From the NCBI GenBank assembly GCA_024281695.1, contig JAMXAE010000006.1, positions 1-41,039 on the forward strand: a stretch of DNA of 41,039 nt. The letters are read 5' to 3'. The notes under the pieces were generated by a model. That model ran no database searches. It was given only the letters and a program-made list of their open reading frames with translations, and had not been told where the DNA came from. Positions 29,005 through 37,260 of the stretch are shown piece by piece. Within the stretch, counting starts at the first letter, position 1; each line of letters opens with the position of its first letter. Source of the DNA: Nitrosomonas sp. (lineage in GTDB: Bacteria; Pseudomonadota; Gammaproteobacteria; Burkholderiales; Nitrosomonadaceae). The translations under genes and the position numbers were made by a program.

Positions 29005-29030
29005 CCCTCTAGATGTAAACCTAGTGAGGG
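29005..29030 (+). promoter_or_regulatory. Stem-loop in the rpsA leader
   Basis: CCCTC and GAGGG pair, with an inner TAG/CTA continuation, in the 119-base leader about 25 bases before the rpsA ATG. S1 represses its own synthesis by binding leader hairpins in Escherichia coli; a similar role here is inference from position only. Confidence 0.35.
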
Positions 29031-29054
29031 ATCTTAAATCAGGTATTTTTTATA

Positions 29055-30767
29055 ATGACTACTGTTTCCACTGCAACCCAAAAATCTCCCGAAAGTTTTG
29101 CCGCACTCTTTGAAGAAAGCCTCTCTCGTCAGGAAATGCGCATTGGTGAAGTAATCACCGCCGAAGTTGTCCGTGTTGACTACAACATTGTTGTTGTAAA
29201 TGCCGGACTCAAATCTGAAAGCTTTATTCCTGTTGAAGAATTTAAAAATGATCGTGGTGAAATTGAAGTAAAACCAGGTGATTTTATTAGCGTTGCCATT
29301 GAGTCTTTGGAAGATGGTTACGGAGAAACTCGCCTTTCACGCGACAAGGCTAAACGCTTGACTGCCTGGCATGATCTGGAAGAAGCCATGGAAACCGGCA
29401 AAATTGTAACCGGCATGGTCAATGGCAAAGTAAAAGGTGGACTGACAGCAATGATTAATGGCATTCGCGCATTCTTACCGGGTTCGCTAGTGGATATTCG
29501 CCCTGTCAAAGACACTACGCCTTATGAAAATAAGGAAATGGACTTTAAGGTCATCAAGCTTGATCGGAAACGCAATAATGTAGTAGTTTCGCGCCGCGCT
29601 GTTCTGGAAGCATCACAAGGTGCCGATCGTGAAACACTGCTGTCCAATTTACAAGAAGGCTCTGTTGTCCAAGGTATTGTCAAGAATATTACCGATTATG
29701 GTGCATTTGTTGATCTAGGTGGAATTGACGGATTGCTACATATCACCGATCTCGCATGGCGTCGCGTTAAGCACCCATCGGAAGTAGTCAATATTGGCGA
29801 CGAAGTCACCGCCAAGGTACTTAAGTTTGATCAGGAAAAAAACCGTGTTTCCCTGGGTATGAAGCAACTGAGCGAAGATCCATGGGTAGGACTGTCACGA
29901 CGCTATCCAGCGCGCACTCGTCTGTTTGGTAAAGTAACCAACTTAACCGATTACGGTGCATTTATCGAGATTGAGCAAGGTATTGAAGGATTGGTACATA
30001 TTTCTGAAATGGATTGGACTAACAAGAATGTTTATCCATCAAAGATTGTGCAACTGGGAGATGAAGTCGAAGTAATGATTCTAGAGATTGATGAAGATCG
30101 CCGACGCATCTCGTTGGGCATGAAGCAATGTCAAACTAATCCATGGGAAGAATTTTCCGCAAACCATGAGAAAGGTGACAAAGTTAGCGGGCAAATCAAA
30201 TCGATTACTGATTTTGGTGTATTCATCGGCCTACCAGGTAATATTGATGGTCTTGTACATTTATCTGACTTATCGTGGAATCAGCCCGGGGAAGAAGCAG
30301 TCCTTAATTATAAAAAAGGTGACGAGGTAGAAGCACTCATTTTATCTATTGATGTTGAACGTGAACGTATCTCGTTAGGCATTAAACAGATGGAAGGAGA
30401 TCCTTTCACTAGCTTTGTTGCAGAGCATGACAAAAATAGCATTATCGAAGGTACTGTGAAGTCAATTGATGCTAAGGGGGCTGTTATTGCATTGACGAAT
30501 GACATCGAAGGCTATTTACGAGCATCCGAGATTTCTCGTGATCGGGTTGAAGACATCCGCACGCACTTAAAAGAAGGCGATAAGGTAGAAACTATGATCA
30601 TCAATGTTGATCGTAAAAATCGTGCCATTAACCTCTCAATTAAAGCGAAAGATAAATCTGATGAATCTAGCGCTATGCAAAAAATCAAAGCGCCTGCAAA
30701 TGCTGGAACAACCAGTCTCGGTGCTTTACTAAAAGCAAAAATGGATAGTAAAAATACAGAGCAATAA
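29055..30767 (+). CDS. rpsA: 30S ribosomal protein S1
   Basis: RNA-binding ribosomal protein that recruits structured mRNAs. The 570 residues contain six S1 motifs in tandem, each closing with a GMKQL/GIKQM-like strand: visible repeats include [39 protein letters not shown] and [20 protein letters not shown]. The first two domains are divergent ribosome-binding types ([16 protein letters not shown]), as expected. Length is close to the usual 555-570. Flanked by cmk and, 9 bases downstream, ihfB. Confidence 0.97.
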   Translation: MTTVSTATQKSPESFAALFEESLSRQEMRIGEVITAEVVRVDYNIVVVNAGLKSESFIPVEEFKNDRGEIEVKPGDFISVAIESLEDGYGETRLSRDKAKRLTAWHDLEEAMETGKIVTGMVNGKVKGGLTAMINGIRAFLPGSLVDIRPVKDTTPYENKEMDFKVIKLDRKRNNVVVSRRAVLEASQGADRETLLSNLQEGSVVQGIVKNITDYGAFVDLGGIDGLLHITDLAWRRVKHPSEVVNIGDEVTAKVLKFDQEKNRVSLGMKQLSEDPWVGLSRRYPARTRLFGKVTNLTDYGAFIEIEQGIEGLVHISEMDWTNKNVYPSKIVQLGDEVEVMILEIDEDRRRISLGMKQCQTNPWEEFSANHEKGDKVSGQIKSITDFGVFIGLPGNIDGLVHLSDLSWNQPGEEAVLNYKKGDEVEALILSIDVERERISLGIKQMEGDPFTSFVAEHDKNSIIEGTVKSIDAKGAVIALTNDIEGYLRASEISRDRVEDIRTHLKEGDKVETMIINVDRKNRAINLSIKAKDKSDESSAMQKIKAPANAGTTSLGALLKAKMDSKNTEQ

Positions 30768-30776
30768 GGAAAGTTC

Positions 30777-31073
30777 ATGACGAAATCTGAATTAATTACT
30801 CGGCTTGCGGCACGGTTTCCACAATTGGTTACCAAAGATGCTGAGCTCTCTGTCAAGATGATTATTGACGCAATGGCAAAAAGTTTATCCAAAGGGCAAC
30901 GCATAGAAATACGTGGGTTTGGTAGTTTTGACTTAAATTATAGGCCTCCGCGCATTGGGCGTAACCCCAAGTCAGGTGAGAAAGTCAAAGTGCCTGAGAA
31001 ATATGTACCGCATTTCAAAGCAGGTAAAGAAATGCGGGAACGCGTTGATTACAAAATTAAAAATAGCAAGTAG
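30777..31073 (+). CDS. ihfB: Integration host factor beta subunit
   Basis: DNA-bending protein that acts as a heterodimer with IhfA. The 98-residue sequence begins [15 protein letters not shown] and carries the HU/IHF arm: [18 protein letters not shown] with the intercalating Pro64, then [20 protein letters not shown]. The rpsA-ihfB order distinguishes it from HU. AAGGAA lies 7 bases upstream of the ATG, and only 9 bases separate it from rpsA, so they are cotranscribed up to the strong terminator that follows. Confidence 0.96.
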   Translation: MTKSELITRLAARFPQLVTKDAELSVKMIIDAMAKSLSKGQRIEIRGFGSFDLNYRPPRIGRNPKSGEKVKVPEKYVPHFKAGKEMRERVDYKIKNSK

Positions 31074-31098
31074 CTGAATCCCAGATTTACTCGGCCTT

Positions 31099-31146
31099 AA
31101 TCTGGGCAGTCAGGTAATTTCTTAACTTGACTGCCCAGATTTTTTA
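31099..31146 (+). terminator. Strong terminator after ihfB
   Basis: AATCTGGGCAGTCA (31099-31112) and TGACTGCCCAGATT (31128-31141) form a perfect 14-bp stem with a 15-base loop, followed by a T-run. It ends the aroA-cmk-rpsA-ihfB unit. Confidence 0.9.
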
Positions 31147-31155
31147 ATTTGAATA

Positions 31156-31183
31156 TTGATGAACTTTTTTCAAGTTATATAAT
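31156..31183 (+). promoter_or_regulatory. Candidate sigma-70 promoter for lapA-pyrF
   Basis: TTGATG at 31156-31161 and TATAAT at 31178-31183 are 16 bases apart, just after the ihfB terminator and 35 bases before the lapA start. Matches the need for a new promoter there. Confidence 0.55.
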
Positions 31184-31217
31184 TAATTGCTTATCAACTC
31201 GCAAGGTATAAAACATC

Positions 31218-31427
31218 ATGATAAATTTAATTGCTTGGCTTTTGCGTATTGTAGTTTTTGTAGTACTTGCTGTATTTGCTTCCAAGAACTCACAATCTGT
31301 AATACTGCAATATTACTTGGATAAATCAATCGAACTTCCTCTGAGTGTCGTTCTTTTGATATTCTTTGCACTGGGTATTCTCGTCACTCTTTTATTTTCT
31401 CGGCGCTGTTATCGTTCCAATAAATAG
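31218..31427 (+). CDS. lapA: LapA family inner-membrane protein (DUF1049)
   Basis: 69-residue protein with two hydrophobic helices (about 4-21 and 41-60) and the short periplasmic stretch FASKNSQSVILQYYLD between them, typical of LapA/YciS. LapA helps LapB control lipopolysaccharide synthesis by tuning FtsH turnover of LpxC in Escherichia coli. The order ihfB-lapA is conserved in beta- and gammaproteobacteria. Here pyrF follows after 11 bases, with no room for lapB. Confidence 0.85.
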   Translation: MINLIAWLLRIVVFVVLAVFASKNSQSVILQYYLDKSIELPLSVVLLIFFALGILVTLLFSRRCYRSNK

Positions 31428-31438
31428 CAAACTACTGA

Positions 31439-32134
31439 ATGAATAACCCTCGCATCATTGTAGCACTCGATTTTGGCAGTGCGGAGGATGCTCTGAGGCT
31501 AGTCGATAAGCTGCAGCCTAATTTATGCCGTTTAAAAGTAGGTAAAGAGCTATTCACCGCCACGGGCCCTCAACTGATCGAAAAATTGATGGCAAAAGGC
31601 TTCGATATTTTTCTTGATTTAAAATTCCACGACATTCCCAATACTGTTGCCAATGCTTGCAAAGCCGCTACTAATCTGGGTGTATGGATGATCAACGTAC
31701 ACGCACTAGGTGGGCGGAAAATGTTAATGGCGGCACGTAATGCAATACCGCAGGAAACAACAAAACTTATTGCGGTCACCTTGCTGACTAGTATGGATCA
31801 GAACGATATTGAAGATATTGGCCTACAAGGAAAGCCAGATCAGATTGTTGAACGCTTAGCACAATTAACCAAAGATTGCGCTTTAGATGGTGTAGTTTGC
31901 TCTGCATTGGAGGCAAATAAATTACGCCAGCAGATGGGCAAAGAATTTCTCCTAATAACGCCCGGTATCCGCCCACTTGATGGCTCAGCAAATGATCAGA
32001 AAAGAATTACAACACCACGACAAGCTGCTGAGAATGGGGCAAACTATTTAGTTATTGGTAGACCAATCACCCAAGCAAAAGACCCATTATTAATGTGCCA
32101 GCAATTAAATTCGGAAATTTCTAATTTAACCTAA
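31439..32134 (+). CDS. pyrF: Orotidine 5'-phosphate decarboxylase
   Basis: Final step of UMP synthesis. The 231-residue protein shows VALDFGSAEDAL at the start, the active-site network DLKFHDIPNTV (Asp60, Lys62, Asp65), GLDGVVCSALEA-like DGVVCSALEA and the phosphate-binding LITPGIRP and NYLVIGRPIT. This is the short PyrF subgroup of gammaproteobacteria and Bacillus rather than the longer group 2 type. It is 11 bases after lapA and convergent with the methyltransferase gene, with a 77-base gap in which I see no strong terminator. Confidence 0.96.
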   Translation: MNNPRIIVALDFGSAEDALRLVDKLQPNLCRLKVGKELFTATGPQLIEKLMAKGFDIFLDLKFHDIPNTVANACKAATNLGVWMINVHALGGRKMLMAARNAIPQETTKLIAVTLLTSMDQNDIEDIGLQGKPDQIVERLAQLTKDCALDGVVCSALEANKLRQQMGKEFLLITPGIRPLDGSANDQKRITTPRQAAENGANYLVIGRPITQAKDPLLMCQQLNSEISNLT

Positions 32135-32211
32135 GACCACATTTATCACTTCATTCTATCCCTAAATTTGATCTTACATGAAAAACAACATACATATTGT
32201 AAATTCAAATT

Positions 32212-33747
32212 CTAGATTACTTGCAGGGCTTTTAGAATAGGTAATTGCTTTTCCATAAATATAATCGTTTGCTCTGTTAATTCTTCAATATTTTCTTCTG
32301 CAGTTTCTAATGTTCTACCTTCCTTAAGAATTTTTTGACCTTGAGCGGATAATATCTTCCAAATAAACTGTGCAAAATCATTGTGATTCCTCAGGCCTTT
32401 ACTCAATCCCACTAAGAATAATTGTTGGAATCGCCCAACATTTATTCCACCACCAGTCACTGGACTAGCGAGATATGCGATGTCTCCGCTGCTGCTAGCC
32501 TTACGTAAAATATAGTTATTTAGTTTATCCGTATGTTTTCTAGCCTTGGCAATAATATTCTCTTCTTGCACTAAGGCCATCTGACCTGAACCAACCAGTA
32601 ACATAGCTGCCTGGATAATCTGCGATAATGATACCTTATTGCCTAACAGCGCTTGTTCAATCTGCCCTAGTGATTTAATCTTATGATCTGACAGGAAATC
32701 CAGAATCGGACCATAAACTGAATCACTTAATGTTGCCGTACCTAAAGCACCGGTTACCTTGAGAACAATTTCTGCACGGTGCTTTGTCATGATTACTCGG
32801 AGTGTGCGTGATTGATCATTTTTTTCTATAGTGGATAGTTTACATGCTCCTCTGACCCAGTAATCGCGACGAAATTGTTGATTTACTATGAAATCGCGTA
32901 CACTCTCTCGAAACATCTCGTCGGGAATATCATTGAGTAAAACTTGCTGTGCATCTGATAGATTTAAGACATCCAGATGATCTAGCTGATGTGCCGAGCA
33001 TGCATAACTTAGCTTAGCCGGTCTCAACCAGTCCCTCATAGTTTCAAAATGTATTGGGTGCCAATCACGATTAAAATATTCATGTGCTAAATAATGCCGA
33101 TTCTGCTCCTTTAATTTCTGCACCCATTCTGCAATTTGCGGATTAGTTTGCAAAATTCTTGGATTAACCGCCAATAGTTTTTCTGAAAATTCGATTGCGT
33201 CGTTAATACGATTGATAATACCAAGCCCTTTCGATCCAAGAATTTTTGCGTGCTCAGTCATTAGATGTCGAATAGGTGAATAAGATGACCAGCCAGGTAA
33301 CGTGTTATAGCTGATATACAAAATTCCGCCAACTTTTAACTTCCGGCGGACGAAATCGACAATAATCGTGCGATTCTCATCATTTATCCAGCTCCAGATA
33401 CCATGCACTCCGATAAAATCGAAATCAGGTAAATTTGATCGACTTGCAAAACTCTCAAAATCATCATCGAATAGCTTCGCGGAAGAATTAGCTGCAGCAC
33501 TTATTTCTTGAGCAAACGCAGTTTGTGATGGATTGAAATCGGTTCCAAACCACTCAATTAAGGAAGCTGCCGCATGAATATTGACGCTTATTCCCTGACC
33601 AAAACCCAATTCACAGGCAGTTCCTATTTCTGGAAATTTTAAACCTTCATATAGAAATATCTGCTTAATTCTTAAAGGATTAAGTTCAGAATAATAACCA
33701 TATGTATAATCAATATCAGCCATATAACCATCAGTCCAGTCGTTCAT
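32212..33747 (-). CDS. Class I SAM methyltransferase with methyltransferase regulatory domain (PKMT-like)
   Basis: 511 residues in three parts. N-terminal Rossmann SAM domain: motif I ACELGFGQGISVN at 44-56, FGTDFNPSQ at 67-75, FIGVHGIWSWINDENR and GGILYISYNTLPGW. A middle region of about 215-310 resembles the MethyTransf_Reg type (HYLAHEYFNRDWHPIHF, FRESVRDFIVNQQFRRD). A C-terminal winged-helix-like module of about 330-511 follows. This architecture occurs in the rickettsial protein lysine methyltransferases that modify OmpB, and in many uncharacterised proteins. It lies downstream of the S-layer-like gene on the same strand, beyond a terminator. Modification of that surface protein is an inference from architecture and position; the substrate is unknown. 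Confidence 0.78.
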   Translation of the reverse strand: MNDWTDGYMADIDYTYGYYSELNPLRIKQIFLYEGLKFPEIGTACELGFGQGISVNIHAAASLIEWFGTDFNPSQTAFAQEISAAANSSAKLFDDDFESFASRSNLPDFDFIGVHGIWSWINDENRTIIVDFVRRKLKVGGILYISYNTLPGWSSYSPIRHLMTEHAKILGSKGLGIINRINDAIEFSEKLLAVNPRILQTNPQIAEWVQKLKEQNRHYLAHEYFNRDWHPIHFETMRDWLRPAKLSYACSAHQLDHLDVLNLSDAQQVLLNDIPDEMFRESVRDFIVNQQFRRDYWVRGACKLSTIEKNDQSRTLRVIMTKHRAEIVLKVTGALGTATLSDSVYGPILDFLSDHKIKSLGQIEQALLGNKVSLSQIIQAAMLLVGSGQMALVQEENIIAKARKHTDKLNNYILRKASSSGDIAYLASPVTGGGINVGRFQQLFLVGLSKGLRNHNDFAQFIWKILSAQGQKILKEGRTLETAEENIEELTEQTIIFMEKQLPILKALQVI

Positions 33748-33987
33748 AACTCCCCTCTAAAAAGACCACTGCTTCACATTCATTAATGCTATAAATATTA
33801 CAAATCCGCAAAATGAAGATTTAATTTAAACTTTTATGAGATGCAAAGCATTTATATTTGCTATATCATGAACTTACTTTGAGTTCTTCACTGCTAGATA
33901 AATGCGAAGAATCAGCCTTTGCGTGGGTAGAGTTTGTGTATTCTTCTGCGTATATTTATCCCCTATACCCCCTCCCACAAAAAAAAA
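33748..33987. other. Intergenic region upstream of the methyltransferase gene
   Basis: About 240 AT-rich bases between the methyltransferase start and the S-layer gene's terminator. It must hold the methyltransferase promoter if the terminator is efficient, but I cannot pick -35/-10 boxes with confidence. A 78-codon plus-strand frame that starts at 33858 and runs through the terminator is not credible. Confidence 0.5.
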
Positions 33988-34010
33988 GGTCAAATCTTAA
34001 AGACTTGACC
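33988..34010 (-). terminator. Terminator after the S-layer-like gene
   Basis: GGTCAAATCTT and its complement AGACTTGACC with one G-T pair form a compact stem; on the minus strand it is followed by a long U-run (A9 on the plus strand at 33979-33987). T6 on the other side (34014-34019) could make it bidirectional. It ends the gene starting at 36450. Confidence 0.85.
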
Positions 34011-34080
34011 TCCTTTTTTGCTATCTATGTAAACGTGCTACATAAAGTCCTTCCAAGAATACCGCAAGCTAACTTTATTA

Positions 34081-36450
34081 TTATACTACTGTGAAAATCA
34101 ATGTATCTGCTGCTGCGTTATACACCAGCGTATCATCAGTACCAGTTCCCACTAGACGAATCTGCGCATCATCCGTTGCACTGAAGCTACCATCGCCGTT
34201 CAAATCGAATTGAAGATCCATATTACCACCAGCTTGCGCTGCTGCAATATTTGTAGTCGAACTGATAGTCGTACCGTGTACATTGATATTAGCACTTGTA
34301 GCTGACAGAAGTGTTCCACCACTCTTTAACAATCCTTCCAATGCAGCCGTCAAGTCGATAGTTACTGTGTCTCCAGCTGCAACACCCGTTAAAGTAACCG
34401 TTGTTGAATCCCCAGCTTTCAAATCACCAGCATTCAATGCAGTAGTCGTAAACTTCATAGTGTGTGCATCCGTGCCGCCGCCATCAACTATAACTGTATC
34501 TGAACCACCACCTGTATAAATCGTAGACGTCACTGTTGCACCATTATCAATATCAATAGTGTCATTTTTCCCTGTACCTTTAGCCAACAAGGAAACGATA
34601 GCGGATGCATCGGTATCAATCGTTACTGCTGCATCGTTGGTCAATCCTGATGCATCGATCTCTGTTGGTATAGTGCCAGCTGCTGTAGCAAACGCTAAGG
34701 CTTCATCACCTGTAATGACAACTTTCTCAGTATCTGTTCCCGTTAATATGATTGAGTTTTCCTCTGCGCCACCTACTGTTTTGGTGGAAGTACCATCACC
34801 CAGAGACTGTAAGTTAACTACGTCAGCATTTGCGAACACCAGGGAGGTAACGTCTACACCGTTAGCGCTTTTGACTACGCTGTTATCCAGTTTAATAGAT
34901 GCTGTGTCGCTTGTTCCACCAGATACAAAGTCAGTTGCGGTCAAGGTAATAGTTGTTGGCGCATCTCCGTTGATAGTGATGTTACCTGTTGTTGCTGCAT
35001 TCAGATTAGAAATCGTAGCAGCACCACCTGTTTCACTAACCACTAAACCAGAAATTGTATTCTTAGCACCAATGATAGCTAGATTATAAGTAGTCGCATC
35101 TGCACCCGCTGCTTCAAATGTTTCAAACTCAGTAATACCGATCACTTCAGCAGCGGTATCAACGGTATCTGCATCCGAAACACTCAATGTATCAGTCCCT
35201 GTGCCACCCTTCAAAACATCAGAGGCGGTAATAGTTGCGGCCATCACAATTTTGTCATTACCAGAACCACCAGTGAAGGCTAGGTTAGAAGCACCAATAC
35301 CGTCAATCGTCACATTACCAGTCGCAGTGCCTGCATTAATTGTAGTCACGGTAGTCAAAGCATGCTGAATAGCCACGGCTTTGCTACCTGCAACATTAAT
35401 CGTAGCAAGCTTAGCGCCAGCATTGGTTAAGGTAACATAACTATCATTTCCAGAGGCGGTAACATCCAGTTGAGTCAATGCAGTGCCTGTCAGAGCAATG
35501 GTTGCATCAGCTGTTGCCGCGCCTGCTTTATCCAGTGTCAATGCTAAACTGGTAGGAACAACACCAGCAATAGTAGCAGTTGTACCAGCTGCTTGATTAC
35601 TCAACTTAACTGCCTGCCCCGAACCTACGGTCAATGTTTGTGTACCAAATGTATCCATCTCAGCTGATTTTACATCTGCTTTGACAGACATATCGATGGC
35701 AGCACCAGGATTGTTGTAATAAACCTGTTCAATTCCTGAGAAGTTAGGAACAACAGCCGTACCAAATATTTTCAAGGTATCAGTACCACCACCACCCACT
35801 AAAGTATCGCCCGCTGAGGCAGAAACATTGTCACCAATGAAAGTATCACTTTTAGAGCTACCGGTGAGAGAATCCGTACTATTTGTAAGTGTGAATGTTT
35901 GACCTAAATCTGGACCGTCAGGATTCACCAAGGCATCAACTTCTTCCGGTGTTAAAGCATGATCCCCAGGAACTTCACTGAGCACCCCTTGCAAAGTATC
36001 TAGATCACTAGAAGATGATGTTTTAGAGTAGGCATCAGAAACCAACGCTTTATTTGCCAGCAATGTTGCAGCCTCTGTAAACTCAGTTGCTGGTGTTCCT
36101 GACAGATAGGTTACCGCTTGGAAAACGATATTACCAAATCCAACGCCATCATTAATTAGCCCTGTGAAATATACTGCAGCTTGAGAACCTGCGCTTGTTG
36201 GCTCGCTGTCAGCCGCCAGACCAAAGTTATGCAGCAGAACATTAACTTGATCTTCTACTGTAACCTTACCACCCATTATACCGTTAGTAAACAATGTATT
36301 AGCAGCTAATGCATCGGCCAATTGACTGGTAGTCATTCCACCTGAAACCAAATTTGCTAACTCAGTTAAGTTATTACCACCCGGTGCCGCATTGAACAAA
36401 CCTGCAACAATCTTCAGAATTTCGGTTTTCTGTATACTCGTTATAGCCAT
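34081..36450 (-). CDS. S-layer/RTX-like secreted surface protein
   Basis: 789 residues rich in Thr, Ala, Asp and Gly; I count no Cys, no Trp and one Arg. The N-terminus (ITSIQKTEILKIVAGLFNAA, GGKVTVEDQVNVLLHNFGL) matches a conserved 150-residue leader found on many proteobacterial S-layer and calcium-binding surface proteins. The body is beta-repeat-like with scattered RTX-type glycine/aspartate turns (GGGGTDTLK, GGSGNDKIV, GGTGTDTLS, GGGSDTVIV). Near the C-terminus DLNGDGSFSATDD (749-761) looks like an EF-hand/dockerin-type calcium loop, and the hydrophobic end LVYNAAADTLIFTVV fits an uncleaved type I secretion signal. No N-terminal signal peptide. AAGGGAG precedes the ATG. No transporter for it lies in view. 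Confidence 0.82.
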   Translation of the reverse strand: MAITSIQKTEILKIVAGLFNAAPGGNNLTELANLVSGGMTTSQLADALAANTLFTNGIMGGKVTVEDQVNVLLHNFGLAADSEPTSAGSQAAVYFTGLINDGVGFGNIVFQAVTYLSGTPATEFTEAATLLANKALVSDAYSKTSSSSDLDTLQGVLSEVPGDHALTPEEVDALVNPDGPDLGQTFTLTNSTDSLTGSSKSDTFIGDNVSASAGDTLVGGGGTDTLKIFGTAVVPNFSGIEQVYYNNPGAAIDMSVKADVKSAEMDTFGTQTLTVGSGQAVKLSNQAAGTTATIAGVVPTSLALTLDKAGAATADATIALTGTALTQLDVTASGNDSYVTLTNAGAKLATINVAGSKAVAIQHALTTVTTINAGTATGNVTIDGIGASNLAFTGGSGNDKIVMAATITASDVLKGGTGTDTLSVSDADTVDTAAEVIGITEFETFEAAGADATTYNLAIIGAKNTISGLVVSETGGAATISNLNAATTGNITINGDAPTTITLTATDFVSGGTSDTASIKLDNSVVKSANGVDVTSLVFANADVVNLQSLGDGTSTKTVGGAEENSIILTGTDTEKVVITGDEALAFATAAGTIPTEIDASGLTNDAAVTIDTDASAIVSLLAKGTGKNDTIDIDNGATVTSTIYTGGGSDTVIVDGGGTDAHTMKFTTTALNAGDLKAGDSTTVTLTGVAAGDTVTIDLTAALEGLLKSGGTLLSATSANINVHGTTISSTTNIAAAQAGGNMDLQFDLNGDGSFSATDDAQIRLVGTGTDDTLVYNAAADTLIFTVV

Positions 36451-36460
36451 GGGAGCTCCC
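36451..36460. promoter_or_regulatory. Palindrome overlapping the S-layer gene ribosome site
   Basis: GGGAGCTCCC, a perfect 10-base palindrome, touches the start codon; its minus-strand half supplies the Shine-Dalgarno GGGAG. Base pairing between copies or with leader RNA could affect initiation, but this is speculative. Confidence 0.4.
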
Positions 36461-36952
36461 TTGATAAAAAATTAAAAATAGTTACGAAAGTAAATTACTT
36501 GCAAGTTTTTCACTTTTCACTTTGTCTCTATGTAACCTCTGAGCAGTTAACAAATTACCTAGCAGAAGATACCACAAAAGCCAAGTTAAAGTGCATTCTG
36601 CCCAAAACCAACACGCTTTGCAAGCAATGCAACAAAAGTTTCTATTTCGCATGTTGTTTATTTACAACAATAAATAACCCTATAACAATACTAATTCATA
36701 CTAGAAATTTAAAATGGGTAACCAAAATATACTTTTTCTAAATAATCGATAATCCCCTTTAGAAATGCGTCTCTGTGTGCTTACGTTGCCTATGATCAAT
36801 CGTTTTCTTCTTGCTTAATCATCCGCGACGCGATGTGCGTTAACTTGTTACGCCCATTACCTGATTCATCGCTACTTAAAATATAGAGAAAACAGAATAA
36901 ATCTGTATTTCTGCAATACCTTCACTAAATATCTGCGATAATACTGCATCCA
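36461..36952. other. AT-rich intergenic region
   Basis: About 490 bases between the divergent S-layer gene and the permease remnant. It should contain the S-layer gene promoter; I see AT-rich blocks and repeated GTGAAAA motifs on the minus strand but no convincing box pair. A plus-strand 80-codon frame (36499-36741) has no recognisable content. Upstream parts of the decayed permease might be hidden here, but I could not recognise them in any frame. Confidence 0.5.
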
Positions 36953-37260
36953 ATGTTCCTTATCAGTTTCTTGCATTTCAGTCCACAACAACATGATCGA
37001 TTAATCTCGCAACTGACTATGCTGCTGTTCTTAAGTCCAATTTTTTATCCCATATCAGCATTATCAGAGTTTATTTTTGATTATTTGCTTTTCAATCCCT
37101 TCCTGACCCTTACCATCGAACTAGCACGAATAATGGCCTTATACGCCCCAAATCCAAATTGGACCAACCTTATTATCTATTACACGATTGCCTGCTCGCT
37201 GCTTGGATTAGTCTGATGTGGTTTAAGCAAATGCGTGGGAGGTTTGCTGATGTCCCTTAA
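36953..37260 (+). pseudogene. Remnant of ABC-2 type polysaccharide/O-antigen permease (Wzm-like)
   Basis: The 87-codon frame ends like the last third of a Wzm/TagG-type permease: QLTMLLFLSPIFYPISAL, LLFNPFLTLTIELAR, then an NPNWTNLIIYYTIAC helix and GLV followed by TGA at 37214. In a shifted frame the family's C-terminus resumes: WFKQMRGRFADVP, stopping at TAA 37258-37260. One base is therefore missing just before WFK, and roughly the first 170 residues expected of the family are absent or unrecognisable. The restored end overlaps the ATPase start by 11 bases, as intact wzm-wzt pairs do. So the ATPase once had its permease here and lost it. A sequencing error could explain the frameshift but not the missing N-terminus. 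Confidence 0.72.
37237..37242 (+). promoter_or_regulatory. Ribosome binding site deciding the wzt-like start
   Basis: GGGAGG lies 7 bases before ATG 37250 and inside the permease remnant's last codons. It favours this ATG over the in-frame GTG 37235. Confidence 0.75.

Noticed and set aside
33858-34094. 78-codon plus-strand frame
   Set aside because: Reads straight through the terminator hairpin and its A/T runs, and has no recognisable content.
34559-35089. 176-codon plus-strand open frame
   Set aside because: Mirrors the Thr/Ala/Asp-rich S-layer-like gene; its Ser/Pro/Val-rich sequence follows from that codon bias.
36499-36741. 80-codon plus-strand frame in the S-layer gene upstream region
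   Set aside because: No ribosome site, no domain and an AT-driven composition; it probably covers the promoter of the divergent gene.
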